Notes: generated from the sequence alone by a model not told the origin. Positions 52,069 through 60,635 are shown, numbered from the stretch's first letter. The stretch: DNA of 64,000 bases from an uncultured Clostridia bacterium (GCA_944368925.1 CALVXG010000006.1:62001-126000); one strand, 5' to 3'. Numbers and translations are program-made.

Positions 52069-52476
52069 ATGGAAAGCAAAGAAATACAGAGCGTATTTGC
52101 GCGCGGGGAGAAGAACCCGTACGGGGAGTATTTTATCGGGCAGAGTTATCTGAACATGCTCTCGACGGAGCAGGTAGCGATCGGAAACGTGACGTTTGAG
52201 CCGTCATGCAGGAACAACTGGCACATTCACCATGCGGACAAGGGCGGCGGGCAGATCTTGCTGGTCACGGCGGGGAACGGATGGTACCAGGAATGGGGCA
52301 AAGCGCCGCGCGCCCTGAAAGCGGGCGACGTCGTCCATATTCCCGCGAACGTGAAGCACTGGCACGGCGCCGCGAAGGACAGCTGGTTTTCTCATCTTGC
52401 GGTGGAAGTACCCGCGGAAAACGGGAGCACGGAGTGGTGCGAACCCGTGAGCGACGAGCAGTATAACGCGCTTTGA
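52069..52476 (+). CDS. Cupin protein of the CMD-associated type
   Basis: A 135-residue single cupin. ATG 52069 has AAAGGAGG seven bases upstream. Metal ligands are clear: NWHIHHADKGGGQ (two His plus Gln in place of Glu) and HIPANVKHWHGAAKDSW. Such cupins are commonly encoded beside carboxymuconolactone decarboxylase-like proteins, as here, and can be fused to them. Substrate unknown; a small aromatic, aldehyde or peroxide-related compound is usually proposed. Confidence 0.9.
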   Translation: MESKEIQSVFARGEKNPYGEYFIGQSYLNMLSTEQVAIGNVTFEPSCRNNWHIHHADKGGGQILLVTAGNGWYQEWGKAPRALKAGDVVHIPANVKHWHGAAKDSWFSHLAVEVPAENGSTEWCEPVSDEQYNAL

Positions 52477-52504
52477 TTTTTGTGGAAACTGCAGGAGAAT
52501 CAAT

Positions 52505-53245
52505 ATGAGTGAGTTTTCAGAAAAATTTACCGAAAAAGTTTTCCCGAACGGGAAGATGTCTTTTGCGCAGACCGATCCGGAGTTTTACGAACTGTTTTCC
52601 GCGTTTGCCTTTGACGAGGCAGTTCACTCGGCGGGGTTGGACGAGCCGACGCGTTTTCTGGCGATCCTGGCATCGCTTACGGGATGCGGTGGTGTGGATG
52701 CGTATCGTGAAATGCTGCCCGCGGCGCTCTCTTGCGGCGTCCCGCCTGAAGCGGTAAAGGAAATGCTTTACCAGGCGACGGCGTATCTCGGGTTCGGGAA
52801 AGTGCTTTCCTTTCTCAAAGCGACAAACGAGATTTTTGCGGAAAAAGGCATTCCTCTGCCGTCCGCAGGCAAGAGGACGGTCTTTTGTGACAGGGCGCAG
52901 AAGGGAGAAGACGTGCAGGTTGAAGTGTTCGGAGAGGGAATGCGCGGGTTTTCGCGCTCGGGCAAAGAGGAAGTGCGGCATGTTAATTTCTGGCTGTCCG
53001 CAAATTGTTTCGGGGACTATTATACGCGCACGGGGTTGAATGTCGCGCAGCGCGAAATGATCACCTTTTGTTTTTTGATGGCGCAGGGCGGGTGCGAGCC
53101 GCAGCTGACCGCGCACGCCAAGGGAAACATGCGCATCGGCAACGACAAGAATTTTTTGATTTGCGTCGTTTCGCAATGTCTTCCGTATGTGGGGTATCCC
53201 CGCTCGCTCAACGCGCTTCGCTGTATCGAAGAAGCCGCAAAATAA
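52505..53245 (+). CDS. Carboxymuconolactone decarboxylase-family protein (two CMD domains)
   Basis: A 246-residue protein with two CMD/AhpD-like helical domains, the first centred on LASLTGCGGVDAYREMLPAALSCGVPPEAVKEMLYQ and the second on REMITFCFLMAQGGCEPQLTAHAKGNMRIG. The AhpD CxxC pair is not present, so peroxidase activity of that type is unlikely. It follows the cupin gene by 28 bases; the two should act together, but the reaction is unknown. Confidence 0.88.
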   Translation: MSEFSEKFTEKVFPNGKMSFAQTDPEFYELFSAFAFDEAVHSAGLDEPTRFLAILASLTGCGGVDAYREMLPAALSCGVPPEAVKEMLYQATAYLGFGKVLSFLKATNEIFAEKGIPLPSAGKRTVFCDRAQKGEDVQVEVFGEGMRGFSRSGKEEVRHVNFWLSANCFGDYYTRTGLNVAQREMITFCFLMAQGGCEPQLTAHAKGNMRIGNDKNFLICVVSQCLPYVGYPRSLNALRCIEEAAK

Positions 53246-53254
53246 AAAGTACAA

Positions 53255-53293
53255 CCAAGCGGCGCCGAAGGGTTTCCCTTCGGCGCCGCTTGG
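53255..53293 (+). terminator. Hairpin after CMD gene
   Basis: An 18-bp perfect stem with a TTT loop; no T run follows, so termination may be weak. Confidence 0.7.
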
Positions 53294-53352
53294 CTGTGGG
53301 AACGGAAAAGTTAAAAAAATTGCTGCGGGCAGTAGGAGAACGGGAGAAAGTA

Positions 53353-53361
53353 TGGTATAAT
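53353..53361 (+). promoter_or_regulatory. Extended -10 promoter for HAD phosphatase gene
   Basis: TGG-TATAAT at 53353-53361 with no good -35 box. Confidence 0.6.
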
Positions 53362-53412
53362 AAAGGGGAACGGTCATGGGGTGGCCGTAAAAATCGGAGC
53401 GAAAAATCGGAT

Positions 53413-54216
53413 ATGGATGAAAGAATAAAGGATTGGATAGGGCAGATCAAAATATTTTTGCTGGATATGGACGGTACGATCTACATCGGGGATAAACCGA
53501 TCGGCGCCATGCGCGACACCTTGGCGGCGATCCGCGCTTCGGGCAGGAAAGTGGTGTACTGTACGAACAATTCCTCCCGCACGGCGGAAGAATATGTGCA
53601 GAAATTAAAGAAGATCGGTTTGTACGAAGAGGCGGATGCGATCTATACCTCTTCGATGGCGACGATCGGATATCTGAACAGGCATTACAAAGATCGGCGC
53701 GTCTACGCCTGTGCGACGAAGGAAGTCTGCGCGCAATTTGCGGCGGGCGGCGTACATCTTACGGAGAAAGATGCGCAAGTGTGCGTGCTCGCATACGATA
53801 CGGAGCTGACCTATGCAAAGATCGAAAAGATGAACTATTTTTTGGCGAAAGGGGCCGTTTATATTGCGACGCATCCGGACGACGTGTGTCCCGCGCCGGA
53901 AGTGTATAAGCCGGACGTGGGGTCGTTTATTCAGCTGTTCCGCCGCTCCTGCGGACGGGAGCCGGACGTGATTTGCGGAAAGCCGTTTCGGGTGATGGGA
54001 GAGGCCGTCGCCGCGTACTGCGGCGTCTCGCCCGAGCAGATCGTGATGGTGGGCGACAGGCCGCATACGGATATCCGTTTCGGCAGGAACAACGGGTTTC
54101 ATACGCTCCTCGTTCTGAGCGGGGAAACGGACGAGAAAAAGGCAAAAACGCTGCCGGAAACGGATATACCGGACGCAATTTTGCCCAGTTTAAACGATAT
54201 TGTCGGAATGTTGTAA
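53413..54216 (+). CDS. HAD-IIA (NagD-like) hydrolase
   Basis: A 267-residue HAD phosphatase of the NagD/AraL class. Motif I is LLDMDGTIYIGD, motif II CTNNSSR, motif III includes CGKPFRVM, and motif IV VGDRPHTDI; a C2-type cap lies between. ATG 53413 is chosen because it gives the usual short lead to motif I, although GGAG is 13 bases away; upstream in-frame sequence overlaps the terminator and CMD gene and is not protein-like. It dephosphorylates small metabolites such as sugar or nucleotide phosphates. Confidence 0.92.
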   Translation: MDERIKDWIGQIKIFLLDMDGTIYIGDKPIGAMRDTLAAIRASGRKVVYCTNNSSRTAEEYVQKLKKIGLYEEADAIYTSSMATIGYLNRHYKDRRVYACATKEVCAQFAAGGVHLTEKDAQVCVLAYDTELTYAKIEKMNYFLAKGAVYIATHPDDVCPAPEVYKPDVGSFIQLFRRSCGREPDVICGKPFRVMGEAVAAYCGVSPEQIVMVGDRPHTDIRFGRNNGFHTLLVLSGETDEKKAKTLPETDIPDAILPSLNDIVGML

Positions 54217-54225
54217 AACGTTTTT

Positions 54226-54273
54226 ATGCGGGAGGGCCGCCGCCGATCGGCGGCGGCCCTCCCGCATATTTTT
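54226..54273 (+). terminator. Terminator after HAD gene
   Basis: A 42-base perfect palindrome (54226-54267; centre GATC) followed by ATTTTT. The remaining 120 bases before the end of the opposing membrane-protein gene show nothing else. Confidence 0.92.
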
Positions 54274-54394
54274 CTGTTGGCCGCTCAACCGCAAAGAAAA
54301 AAAAGGGTTAAAAGACCGCGTTTGTCGGAGTTATTTTACGGCCGACCGCTCAAACGCCGCAAAGGCAGGTTTGACGGTTCGCATGCTCAAAATT

Positions 54395-55717
54395 TTAAGG
54401 AGCCGCATCTGTTTCGGATTTTCCGTCCGTATCGGATGGGAAAGCATCGGAAGACTTTTCTTGGTCGGGCGAGAGGACGGCACTCGGATCCCGCTTGCAG
54501 CCTGCGGGCGATACGCCGTGTCGTTTACCGTTGGACGGGCCTTTGCCGTGTTTTTCGTCGGGGTTATCGGAAGACGTGTGCGCGGCGGGGTATTTTTTGG
54601 GTTTCCCGAACAGATTGTAAAAGAGAGAGCCGAGGTTTATAAGGGCCATTGCGTCGGAAAAGAGAATGGAAAACTCATTCATTTTATAATCGGAAAGGAA
54701 GGAGATCGTGAGCAGGAGAAAGAGGGAATACACGCGCACGGCGGTTTTGGCAATTTTTAATTTGCGCAGGCGCTGGTTGGGGGAAGATTTACGGAAGAGG
54801 TAGTATTCGTAGGTATAGACCAGGGAAATGAGCACGAAGCCTGCCGTAAGGGAAAGGATGACGACGATGCCGAGTGTGCCCCATTTTGCGAAAGAGATGC
54901 AGGCGTAAACGAGGTAACCCGCATACAGGGCGAGGTAAACGATCCTGCCGAGCAAGAACTTTGCCTTGACGCCGCGAAGAAGTTTCCGATAGTCGGTATT
55001 GTCTGTGGAGAGGTTGCGTATGACGGCGTATTGCGTCCTGTTGTTGTTTTCGAGGGCAGCGCGCTGGGCCGAATCGGTGTTTTTAAAGCTCTGGAAGCGA
55101 AATTTTTCGGGGTTGGAAGAATGGAGGGAGAAAATTCCGATCAGACAGAAGATAAAAATTCCGCCCAGGTGGGAGGCCGCGTAGGAGAGAAAGAAAAGAA
55201 ATCCCTGCGCGGGCATCTGACTAGTGAGGAGGGCGATGAGATAAAGCCCCGCATTCAGCAGGAGAACAATGAGAAAGGAGGTAAGGAAGGTCAGAAAGGT
55301 GATGCGAAGAGCGGAAAGGTTTTTAAAAAACTTTTTTCCGGAATCGGAGAGGGAGTGCAGGAGACAAAAGACGGTCATGGCGACCGTATAGCCTGCGAAC
55401 ATCGGGACGAGCAGAAAGACGAATTCAGTTCTTGCAGGATAGGTGCGGGAGAAAAGGAAGAGAACGGAAGAAAGGCAGGTGCAGACCTCGATGGCGGGCG
55501 GAATGTAAAGGCGGAATTTTTTCTGAACGAAGACGGGCAGGCTCATCAAGGCAATTTCGAAGACGGTAAAGAGGGCGAAGCCGATGAGGGTAAGGAAGGA
55601 GCCTTTTTTCCAAAGCAAGAAAGCCGCGGCGGCGGAAGCGAAGGAAAGCAGCAAAAAGGCGGTACAGACGATATACACGATCCCGGTCGATTTTTTCCCG
55701 AATATTTTTTCGATCAC
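54395..55717 (-). CDS. Multi-spanning membrane protein of unknown function
   Basis: A 440-residue protein I cannot assign. GTG at 55717 is favoured because AGGAGG lies nine bases upstream; ATG 55735 would place that site inside the gene. About ten hydrophobic spans fall in two groups (residues about 10-210 and 260-370), split by a hydrophilic loop holding LENNNRTQYAVIRNLSTDNTDYRKLLRG. The last 65 residues are hydrophilic and rich in Ser, Asp, Lys and Pro, probably disordered. No transporter or enzyme motif is seen. A clear promoter reads into it from 55791-55763. Confidence 0.75.
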   Translation of the reverse strand: MIEKIFGKKSTGIVYIVCTAFLLLSFASAAAAFLLWKKGSFLTLIGFALFTVFEIALMSLPVFVQKKFRLYIPPAIEVCTCLSSVLFLFSRTYPARTEFVFLLVPMFAGYTVAMTVFCLLHSLSDSGKKFFKNLSALRITFLTFLTSFLIVLLLNAGLYLIALLTSQMPAQGFLFFLSYAASHLGGIFIFCLIGIFSLHSSNPEKFRFQSFKNTDSAQRAALENNNRTQYAVIRNLSTDNTDYRKLLRGVKAKFLLGRIVYLALYAGYLVYACISFAKWGTLGIVVILSLTAGFVLISLVYTYEYYLFRKSSPNQRLRKLKIAKTAVRVYSLFLLLTISFLSDYKMNEFSILFSDAMALINLGSLFYNLFGKPKKYPAAHTSSDNPDEKHGKGPSNGKRHGVSPAGCKRDPSAVLSPDQEKSSDAFPSDTDGKSETDAAP

Positions 55718-55762
55718 GCGCCCTTTCCTCCTCATAGAATAAAAACGTTACCATTTTACCCA

Positions 55763-55791
55763 ATTATACTAAAAATCACGCGGGAACGCAA
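55763..55791 (-). promoter_or_regulatory. Sigma-A promoter for membrane protein gene
   Basis: On the minus strand TTGCGT (55791-55786), 17 bases, TATAAT (55768-55763). Confidence 0.78.
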
Positions 55792-55884
55792 ACAAAATTT
55801 AAAGGGAGGCAAAGCGGGGGCGCGGGACTTCTAAACGGGGCGGGCGGCGCATAGAATAGGGTTGTACAGGCAGGAGGGGAATGC

Positions 55885-56667
55885 ATGGAAGTATGGAAAG
55901 CCGCGCTGCTCGGGATCGTGCAGGGACTGACGGAATTTTTGCCCGTTTCATCGAGCGGACATCTTCTTTTGTTCGAGCGGCTGTTGGACGCACAAACGGG
56001 CGGAGCGGACATGTTTTTGGGGATCATGCTGCACATGGGCACGCTGGCCGCGGTATTGTTTTTGTACGCGCCGAGGCTGTGGGATTTTCTGAAAAACGAC
56101 CGAAAGAAACTGTTGTATTTGCTGATCGGTACGATTCCCGCGGGTGTGATCGGGGTGTTTGCGGGCGATGCGGTCGATAAACTGTTTTTTACGGGGAAAT
56201 GGCTTTGGGCGGGCTTTTTGGTGACGGGCCTTGCGTTGCTATACTGCGATCGCAGGGCAAAATCGATGGGGCCGCCGTATCCGATGACGGCAAAGCGGGC
56301 GCTGGCGGTAGGCGCCGCACAGGCCGTTGCGGTCATACCCGGGATCTCGCGCAGCGGAGCTACTTTGACGGCGGGACTTGCGGTCGGGTTGAAAAAAGAG
56401 GAAGCTGCCGATTTTTCCTTTTTGCTGAGTATTCCCGTCATCGGCGGGGCGGTCTTGGTGGAATTATGGAAATCGCTGAAAAATCCGATATACGTATCCG
56501 CGATTTCGTGGCAAAGCCTGGCGGTGGGAACGCTGTGCGCGGCCTTTTTCGGGTTCCTTTCCATACGTTGGATGCTCCGCCTTATAAAAGGAAAGCGCCT
56601 GTATATTTTTTCCGTTTATCTGTTTTTATTGGCAGGTATTTTAATGTTTTTGCAATTTTTTCTGTAA
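55885..56667 (+). CDS. uppP: Undecaprenyl-diphosphatase
   Basis: A 260-residue UppP/BacA membrane phosphatase with both family motifs: GLTEFLPVSSSGHL at the N-terminus and PGISRSGAT near residue 150, and about eight spans. It recycles undecaprenyl pyrophosphate to the monophosphate for wall synthesis and confers bacitracin tolerance. GGAGGGG precedes the ATG. It is divergent from the unknown membrane protein. Confidence 0.97.
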   Translation: MEVWKAALLGIVQGLTEFLPVSSSGHLLLFERLLDAQTGGADMFLGIMLHMGTLAAVLFLYAPRLWDFLKNDRKKLLYLLIGTIPAGVIGVFAGDAVDKLFFTGKWLWAGFLVTGLALLYCDRRAKSMGPPYPMTAKRALAVGAAQAVAVIPGISRSGATLTAGLAVGLKKEEAADFSFLLSIPVIGGAVLVELWKSLKNPIYVSAISWQSLAVGTLCAAFFGFLSIRWMLRLIKGKRLYIFSVYLFLLAGILMFLQFFL

Positions 56668-56672
56668 GGGCG

Positions 56673-56701
56673 GTATAAATCGGCTTTGCGTGCGCATACT
56701 G
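56673..56701 (+). promoter_or_regulatory. Possible sporulation-sigma promoter before YjzC-like gene
   Basis: GTATA (56673-56677), 17 bases, CATACTG (56695-56701). This is near the sigma-G pattern GHATR-N18-CATNNTA, with one base fewer in the spacer and one mismatch in the -10. No sigma-A promoter of comparable quality is seen in the 58-base gap. Confidence 0.4.
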
Positions 56702-56725
56702 AAGGTATCTTAATCAGGAGGTACA

Positions 56726-56881
56726 ATGATTATGAAACTCAATTCCGGTGATACGGCGCCCAAGTCGGCGAATTACAAGGTGGTAGGCCCGAACGGCGAA
56801 TCCATGGGCAGCGTTTATATGAAGGAAGGCGAAACGCTTCCTCCTACGCAGATTTCCGGTTGCCATTACGAAGTAGACTAA
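56726..56881 (+). CDS. YjzC-like small protein
   Basis: A 51-residue protein. AGGAGG lies four bases before ATG 56726 (spacing to the internal ATG at 56732 is ten). It has the pattern of the YjzC family: LNSGDTAPKSANYKVVGPNG at the start and KEGETLPPTQ followed by GCHYE at the end. Family members are 50-60 residues, of unknown function, and widespread in spore-forming Firmicutes. It forms a separate unit between uppP and a hairpin. Confidence 0.8.
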   Translation: MIMKLNSGDTAPKSANYKVVGPNGESMGSVYMKEGETLPPTQISGCHYEVD

Positions 56882-56899
56882 GGAAGATCTGAATAAGTA

Positions 56900-57053
56900 C
56901 AGGGACGCGCCACATCGCGCGTCCCTGCACTTACTTTATTACGAGAGCGGACTGCAAATTCTTTGCAGTCCGCTCTCGTATCGCCGAATCGAGGTATTTA
57001 TTTTTAAAGGCAGGGCGTTCCGTCCTATCGGACGGAACGCCCTGCCTTTTTTT
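56900..57053 (+). terminator. Three hairpins between YjzC-like and amino-acid-kinase genes
   Basis: An 11-bp stem (56900-56927) near TTACTTTATT, a 19-bp perfect stem with TTC loop (56940-56980), and a 20-bp perfect stem with TATC loop running into seven T residues (57006-57053). They separate convergent genes; the last is best suited to plus-strand termination. Confidence 0.85.
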
Positions 57054-57068
57054 AATTGAGATAAAAAA

Positions 57069-57890
57069 TCAGCGTATGCAGATTTTTGTGCAACGGACGT
57101 TACCCGCAAGGATCTCCCGAATGGAGTATTTGCCGTTCGCGATGAGGACGCGCGTACCTTGGGCGGCGGCCTCTTTGACGTATTCGAGTTTGGCTTTGGC
57201 GCCGTTTGCGCCTTTTCTGGACGCACCGTCGCAGTATTTTTTGTAGTTTTCGATATTTTCGACCAGCTCATAGGAATCTTTGCCGCCGATCTCTTCGATG
57301 AGGGTGGAAGGGTCGTGGGGGTCTGTGTAGATTCCGTCCACGCTGGTGAGGATGAGCAGTGTCTCCGCTTTGACGAGGCAGGCCACGAGGGAAGCGGTTT
57401 CGTCGTTGTCGATACATTCGTGGACTTTTGTAAGCGAGCGGGAAAGGGCGGCGATCTCCATGCGCCTGTTTTCGGACTCGGAAACGGCATCGTTGTAGTT
57501 GATGATGGGGATCGCGTTCTGGGAAACGCAGCGCAAAAGCAGTTTGCGGATATGTTCGCGCTTGACATCGTCGTTGAAGTGGTGGTGCTCGACGAGGATC
57601 TGGCGCACGCTGTATTTAGCGTCGACGAACTGGCGGTACGTCTGCATCAGAATGGCCTGGCCCTGTGCCGCGTAGTCGGTTTTGGAGTCTTCGTCGTCGG
57701 GAAGCTCGTGGCCTGCGCGCATCATATAATCCAGCCGTCCGATTTCAGTCGCGCCGCTGGAGATCCAGATATAACCGGGTTTGAGCTCACGGGAGAGCCG
57801 TGCGACGCGGGTGTAATCGATCATGTTGTCCTGCTTGTCGATGAGGGCCATGGAACCGATTTTCCCGACCAATTCAACATCAAATTTCAT
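57069..57890 (-). CDS. Amino-acid-kinase-family protein, glutamate 5-kinase-like
   Basis: A 273-residue protein with the amino acid kinase fold. The pieces resemble glutamate 5-kinase: VGKIGSMALI in place of the usual lysine loop, WISSGATEIGRLD, AAQGQAILMQTY, IPIINYNDAVS, NDETASLVACLVKAE and LLILTSVDGIYTDPHDP, then KGANGAKAKLEYVKEAAAQGTRV. The PUA domain is absent and no proA lies nearby, so proline synthesis is not certain; another acid or carbamate kinase is possible. AGGAG precedes the ATG by five bases. Confidence 0.78.
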   Translation of the reverse strand: MKFDVELVGKIGSMALIDKQDNMIDYTRVARLSRELKPGYIWISSGATEIGRLDYMMRAGHELPDDEDSKTDYAAQGQAILMQTYRQFVDAKYSVRQILVEHHHFNDDVKREHIRKLLLRCVSQNAIPIINYNDAVSESENRRMEIAALSRSLTKVHECIDNDETASLVACLVKAETLLILTSVDGIYTDPHDPSTLIEEIGGKDSYELVENIENYKKYCDGASRKGANGAKAKLEYVKEAAAQGTRVLIANGKYSIREILAGNVRCTKICIR

Positions 57891-57964
57891 AAAACTCCTG
57901 TACGTGCCGTAAAAAATGCAGAATATTGCGCATACTGACGGCAGAATTGCTTTTTACGCAATCT

Positions 57965-57993
57965 ATTATACCTTTTCGGGGAATAAAAATCAA
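57965..57993 (-). promoter_or_regulatory. Promoter for amino-acid-kinase gene, overlapping divergent lipoprotein start
   Basis: On the minus strand TTGATT (57993-57988), 17 bases, TATAAT (57970-57965). The -35 box covers the first base of the lipoprotein ATG on the other strand. The transcript leader is about 68 bases. Confidence 0.78.
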
Positions 57994-58436
57994 TGGTTTT
58001 CAACAAGAAATTGACGCTTCGGATTTTGAGCGCCGCGCTTTTATCGGTATTTTTATTGTGTTTTCTGCCCCTTTTCGGCGGGTGTGCCGCAGGGGAACTT
58101 TCCGATCTTCGTTCCGTATCCAAGCCGTATGCGGGGGAATACCGCTGCGTTTCGGCTATGTGGGGGAAAAAAGATCTTTTGCCGCAGTACCGCTCCGTCG
58201 TGCTCACCCTGGAAGAGGACGGAACGTTTTGTATCGAGGCGACCGAAAAAAAGGGGAAGACGCGCCGCGGGGAGGGACAGTATTCCTACGATGCGGAGAA
58301 CGGACTTCTCATTTTCACGGCGAAATTTTTCGGAAAAAACCGCACGAAAACCGCTTTTTTGGAAAACGGGACGTTCGTCATCGAACAAAAATTTGTCGGC
58401 AAAACTCTTGTTTTAAAATTCGGTATGGGCGGGTAA
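57993..58436 (+). CDS. Small lipoprotein, lipocalin-like
   Basis: A 147-residue exported lipoprotein: basic N-terminus, hydrophobic core, lipobox FGGC at about residue 31. The mature part has beta-strand patterns AGEYRCVSAMWG, SVVLTLEEDGTFCIEA, GQYSYDAENGLLIFTA and GTFVIEQKFVGKTLVL, like small lipocalin/META-like domains that report GEY and G-T-F turns. Function unknown. GGGGA is ten bases from ATG 57993. No convincing plus-strand promoter could be placed upstream. Confidence 0.75.
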   Translation: MVFNKKLTLRILSAALLSVFLLCFLPLFGGCAAGELSDLRSVSKPYAGEYRCVSAMWGKKDLLPQYRSVVLTLEEDGTFCIEATEKKGKTRRGEGQYSYDAENGLLIFTAKFFGKNRTKTAFLENGTFVIEQKFVGKTLVLKFGMGG

Positions 58437-58539
58437 ATTTGAAATCTTCCCGCAAAATGGAAATTGCGGCCAAAGTGGGCAATTTTTTATTTTTTCTTGT
58501 CCTTGATGAGGAATTTTAAACGTTGTTGCAAAGAAACGG

Positions 58540-58625
58540 GCGGCCCGCAAAATCTTTTGCGGGCCGCATCCTTTGTGAACAAAAATCCCCGTCCTTGCAA
58601 GTTTGCAAGGACGGGGATTTTTTTA
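58540..58625. terminator. Two hairpins between lipoprotein and transketolase genes
   Basis: A 13-bp perfect stem with TC centre (58540-58567), and a 20-bp perfect stem with GT centre flanked by AAAAA and TTTTT (58581-58622), the latter suited to ending both convergent units. Confidence 0.9.
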
Positions 58626-60599
58626 CACTTTATTGAGGGAACGGAAGGCTTTTTCGACGACATTTTCCGCGGTGAAGCCGAACATTTCGAACAGCTTGTT
58701 TGCGGGGCCGCTCGCGCCGAACGTGCTCATGCCGATGATCTCGCCGCATTCGCCCGCGTATCTGTACCAGGACCAGGGGGAAGCCGCTTCCACGCAGACG
58801 CGCGCTTTGACTTCGGGCGGCAGGACTTCGTCTTTATAAGACTGCGGCTGTTTTTCGAACTCTTCCATGCACGGCATGGATACGACGCGCGCGTCGACGC
58901 CTTTGCCTTTGAGGAGTTCTTTCGCCTGCATGCACTGTTCCACTTCGGAACCGCTGGCGATGAGGAGAACGTCAGGGACTTTTTTGTCGCTGTCGGCGAG
59001 AATGTAACCGCCTTTGAGCGCTTCCAGACCCGAATTTTCGTACTGAGGCAGGTTCTGTCTCGTGAGGACGAGGCAGCAGGGCGCGTTGCCCGTGAGGGCG
59101 GAGATCCACGCCGCGGCCGTTTCTTTTCCGTCCGCAGGGCGGAACACTTTCATGTTCGGAATGGAACGGAGCGCGATGAGCTGTTCCACGGGCTGATGCG
59201 TCGGGCCGTCTTCGCCCACGCCGATCGAGTCGTGCGTGAGGATATAGGTGACGGGCAGGTGCATGAGCGCGGAAAGGCGCATGGCGTGTTTCATGTAATC
59301 GGAGAAAATGAAGAACGTTGCGCAGTAGGCACGCAGACCGCCGTGCAGCTGAATGCCGTTCGCGATGGCCGCCATGGCGTGTTCGCGGATACCGAAGTGG
59401 ATATTCGAACCGCTCTTGTCGGCTGCGGTAAAGTCGCCGCGTTTTTTCATGGTGGACTTATTGGAAGGCGCAAGGTCTGCCGAACCGCCGATCAGGTTGG
59501 GGAGCATGTCCGCCAGCTTGTTGAGAACGGCGAAACTTGTGTTTCTGGTGGCGTCCGCTTTCGTGAATTCGAAGAGCGACGCGTCGTTTTTGAGGTCGGG
59601 CAGTTCTCCGCTCATGAACTGCTTGTACAGTGCGGCCAGTTCGGGGTATGCCTGTTCATATTCTTTGAAAAGCCGTTTCCATTTTCCCTGGCGGGAAGCG
59701 CCTTTTTTGGCGATGGCGGCGCAATGTTCGGTAACTTCGGCGGGCACTTCGAACGGTTCCAAAGTCCAGCCGAGGTTTTCTTTGAGTTTTTTCAGATTTT
59801 CCGCGCCGAGCGGTGCGCCGTGGCAGTCCGCCGAACCCGCGAGCGGCGAGCCGTAGCCGATAACCGTCTTGCAGATGATGATGGTCGGACGTTCTGTTTC
59901 CGCTTTTGCTTTGCGGACGGTGCGGCGCAGAAGATCGAGGTCGTTTGCGTCGTCGACTTTAAGAACCTGCCAGCCCTGCGCTTTGAAACGCATGGCGACG
60001 TCTTCTTTGAAGGTAATGTCCGTATTGCCTTCGATGGTGATGTCGTTGTCGTCGTAGAAGAGGATGAGCTTGCCGAGCTTATGCGTTCCCGCAAAGGAGC
60101 AGGCCTCGTAGGAAATGCCTTCTTCCAGGCATCCGTCGCCGCAGAGCGCATAGGTGTAGTGGTCGACGATCGGGAATCCTTCGCGGTTAAAGATCGCGGC
60201 CAGATGCGCTTCCGCAACGGCCATGCCGACCGCGTTTGCGATGCCTTGTCCGAGCGGGCCCGTCGTCGTTTCGACACCGGGCGTATGGCCGTATTCGGGG
60301 TGGCCGGGGGTCTTGTAACCGAGCTGACGGAAGTTCATCAGATCTTCTTTGGAAATGTCGTAGCCAAACAGATAGAGCAGGGAATAATTGAGCATGGAAC
60401 CGTGTCCTGCGGAGAGGATAAACCTGTCGCGGTCGTCCCATTTGGTGTCTTTGGGGTTGAATTTCAGAAAATCCGCAAAGATCGTGTAGCCGATCGGGGC
60501 GCTGCCGAGCGGGAGGCCGGGGTGGCCCGAATTTGCTTTCTGGATCGCTTCCGCGGAAAGGATACGGATGGTATTCACTGTCTGTTCACGAACGTTCAT
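58623..60599 (-). CDS. tkt: Transketolase
   Basis: A 658-residue full-length transketolase. Thiamine diphosphate motif GDGCLEEGISYEACSFAGTHKL with DDNDITIEG, N-terminal SGHPGLPLG, H-G-S loop LSAGHGSMLNYSLLYL, and the pyrimidine-domain DSIGVGEDGPTHQP. It moves two-carbon units in the non-oxidative pentose phosphate pathway. AAGGAG precedes the ATG on the minus strand. It follows a phosphohexomutase gene by 36 bases and is probably co-transcribed with it. Confidence 0.98.
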   Translation of the reverse strand: MNVREQTVNTIRILSAEAIQKANSGHPGLPLGSAPIGYTIFADFLKFNPKDTKWDDRDRFILSAGHGSMLNYSLLYLFGYDISKEDLMNFRQLGYKTPGHPEYGHTPGVETTTGPLGQGIANAVGMAVAEAHLAAIFNREGFPIVDHYTYALCGDGCLEEGISYEACSFAGTHKLGKLILFYDDNDITIEGNTDITFKEDVAMRFKAQGWQVLKVDDANDLDLLRRTVRKAKAETERPTIIICKTVIGYGSPLAGSADCHGAPLGAENLKKLKENLGWTLEPFEVPAEVTEHCAAIAKKGASRQGKWKRLFKEYEQAYPELAALYKQFMSGELPDLKNDASLFEFTKADATRNTSFAVLNKLADMLPNLIGGSADLAPSNKSTMKKRGDFTAADKSGSNIHFGIREHAMAAIANGIQLHGGLRAYCATFFIFSDYMKHAMRLSALMHLPVTYILTHDSIGVGEDGPTHQPVEQLIALRSIPNMKVFRPADGKETAAAWISALTGNAPCCLVLTRQNLPQYENSGLEALKGGYILADSDKKVPDVLLIASGSEVEQCMQAKELLKGKGVDARVVSMPCMEEFEKQPQSYKDEVLPPEVKARVCVEAASPWSWYRYAGECGEIIGMSTFGASGPANKLFEMFGFTAENVVEKAFRSLNKV

Positions 60600-60635
60600 G
60601 TATATATCTCCTTAAAAAAATTTATCTGTTGAATG

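Noticed and set aside
53005-53412. A longer N-terminus for the HAD phosphatase
   Set aside because: The upstream in-frame sequence lies inside the CMD gene in another frame and across a hairpin and promoter.
58464-60632. A 722-codon open frame on the plus strand across the transketolase gene
   Set aside because: It mirrors the real minus-strand gene; its translation is Phe/Val/Arg/Asp-rich with no motif, an effect of GC-rich codon use. The same holds for long open frames opposite 4048-7176, 8674-11226, 39916-41610 and 49120-51141.
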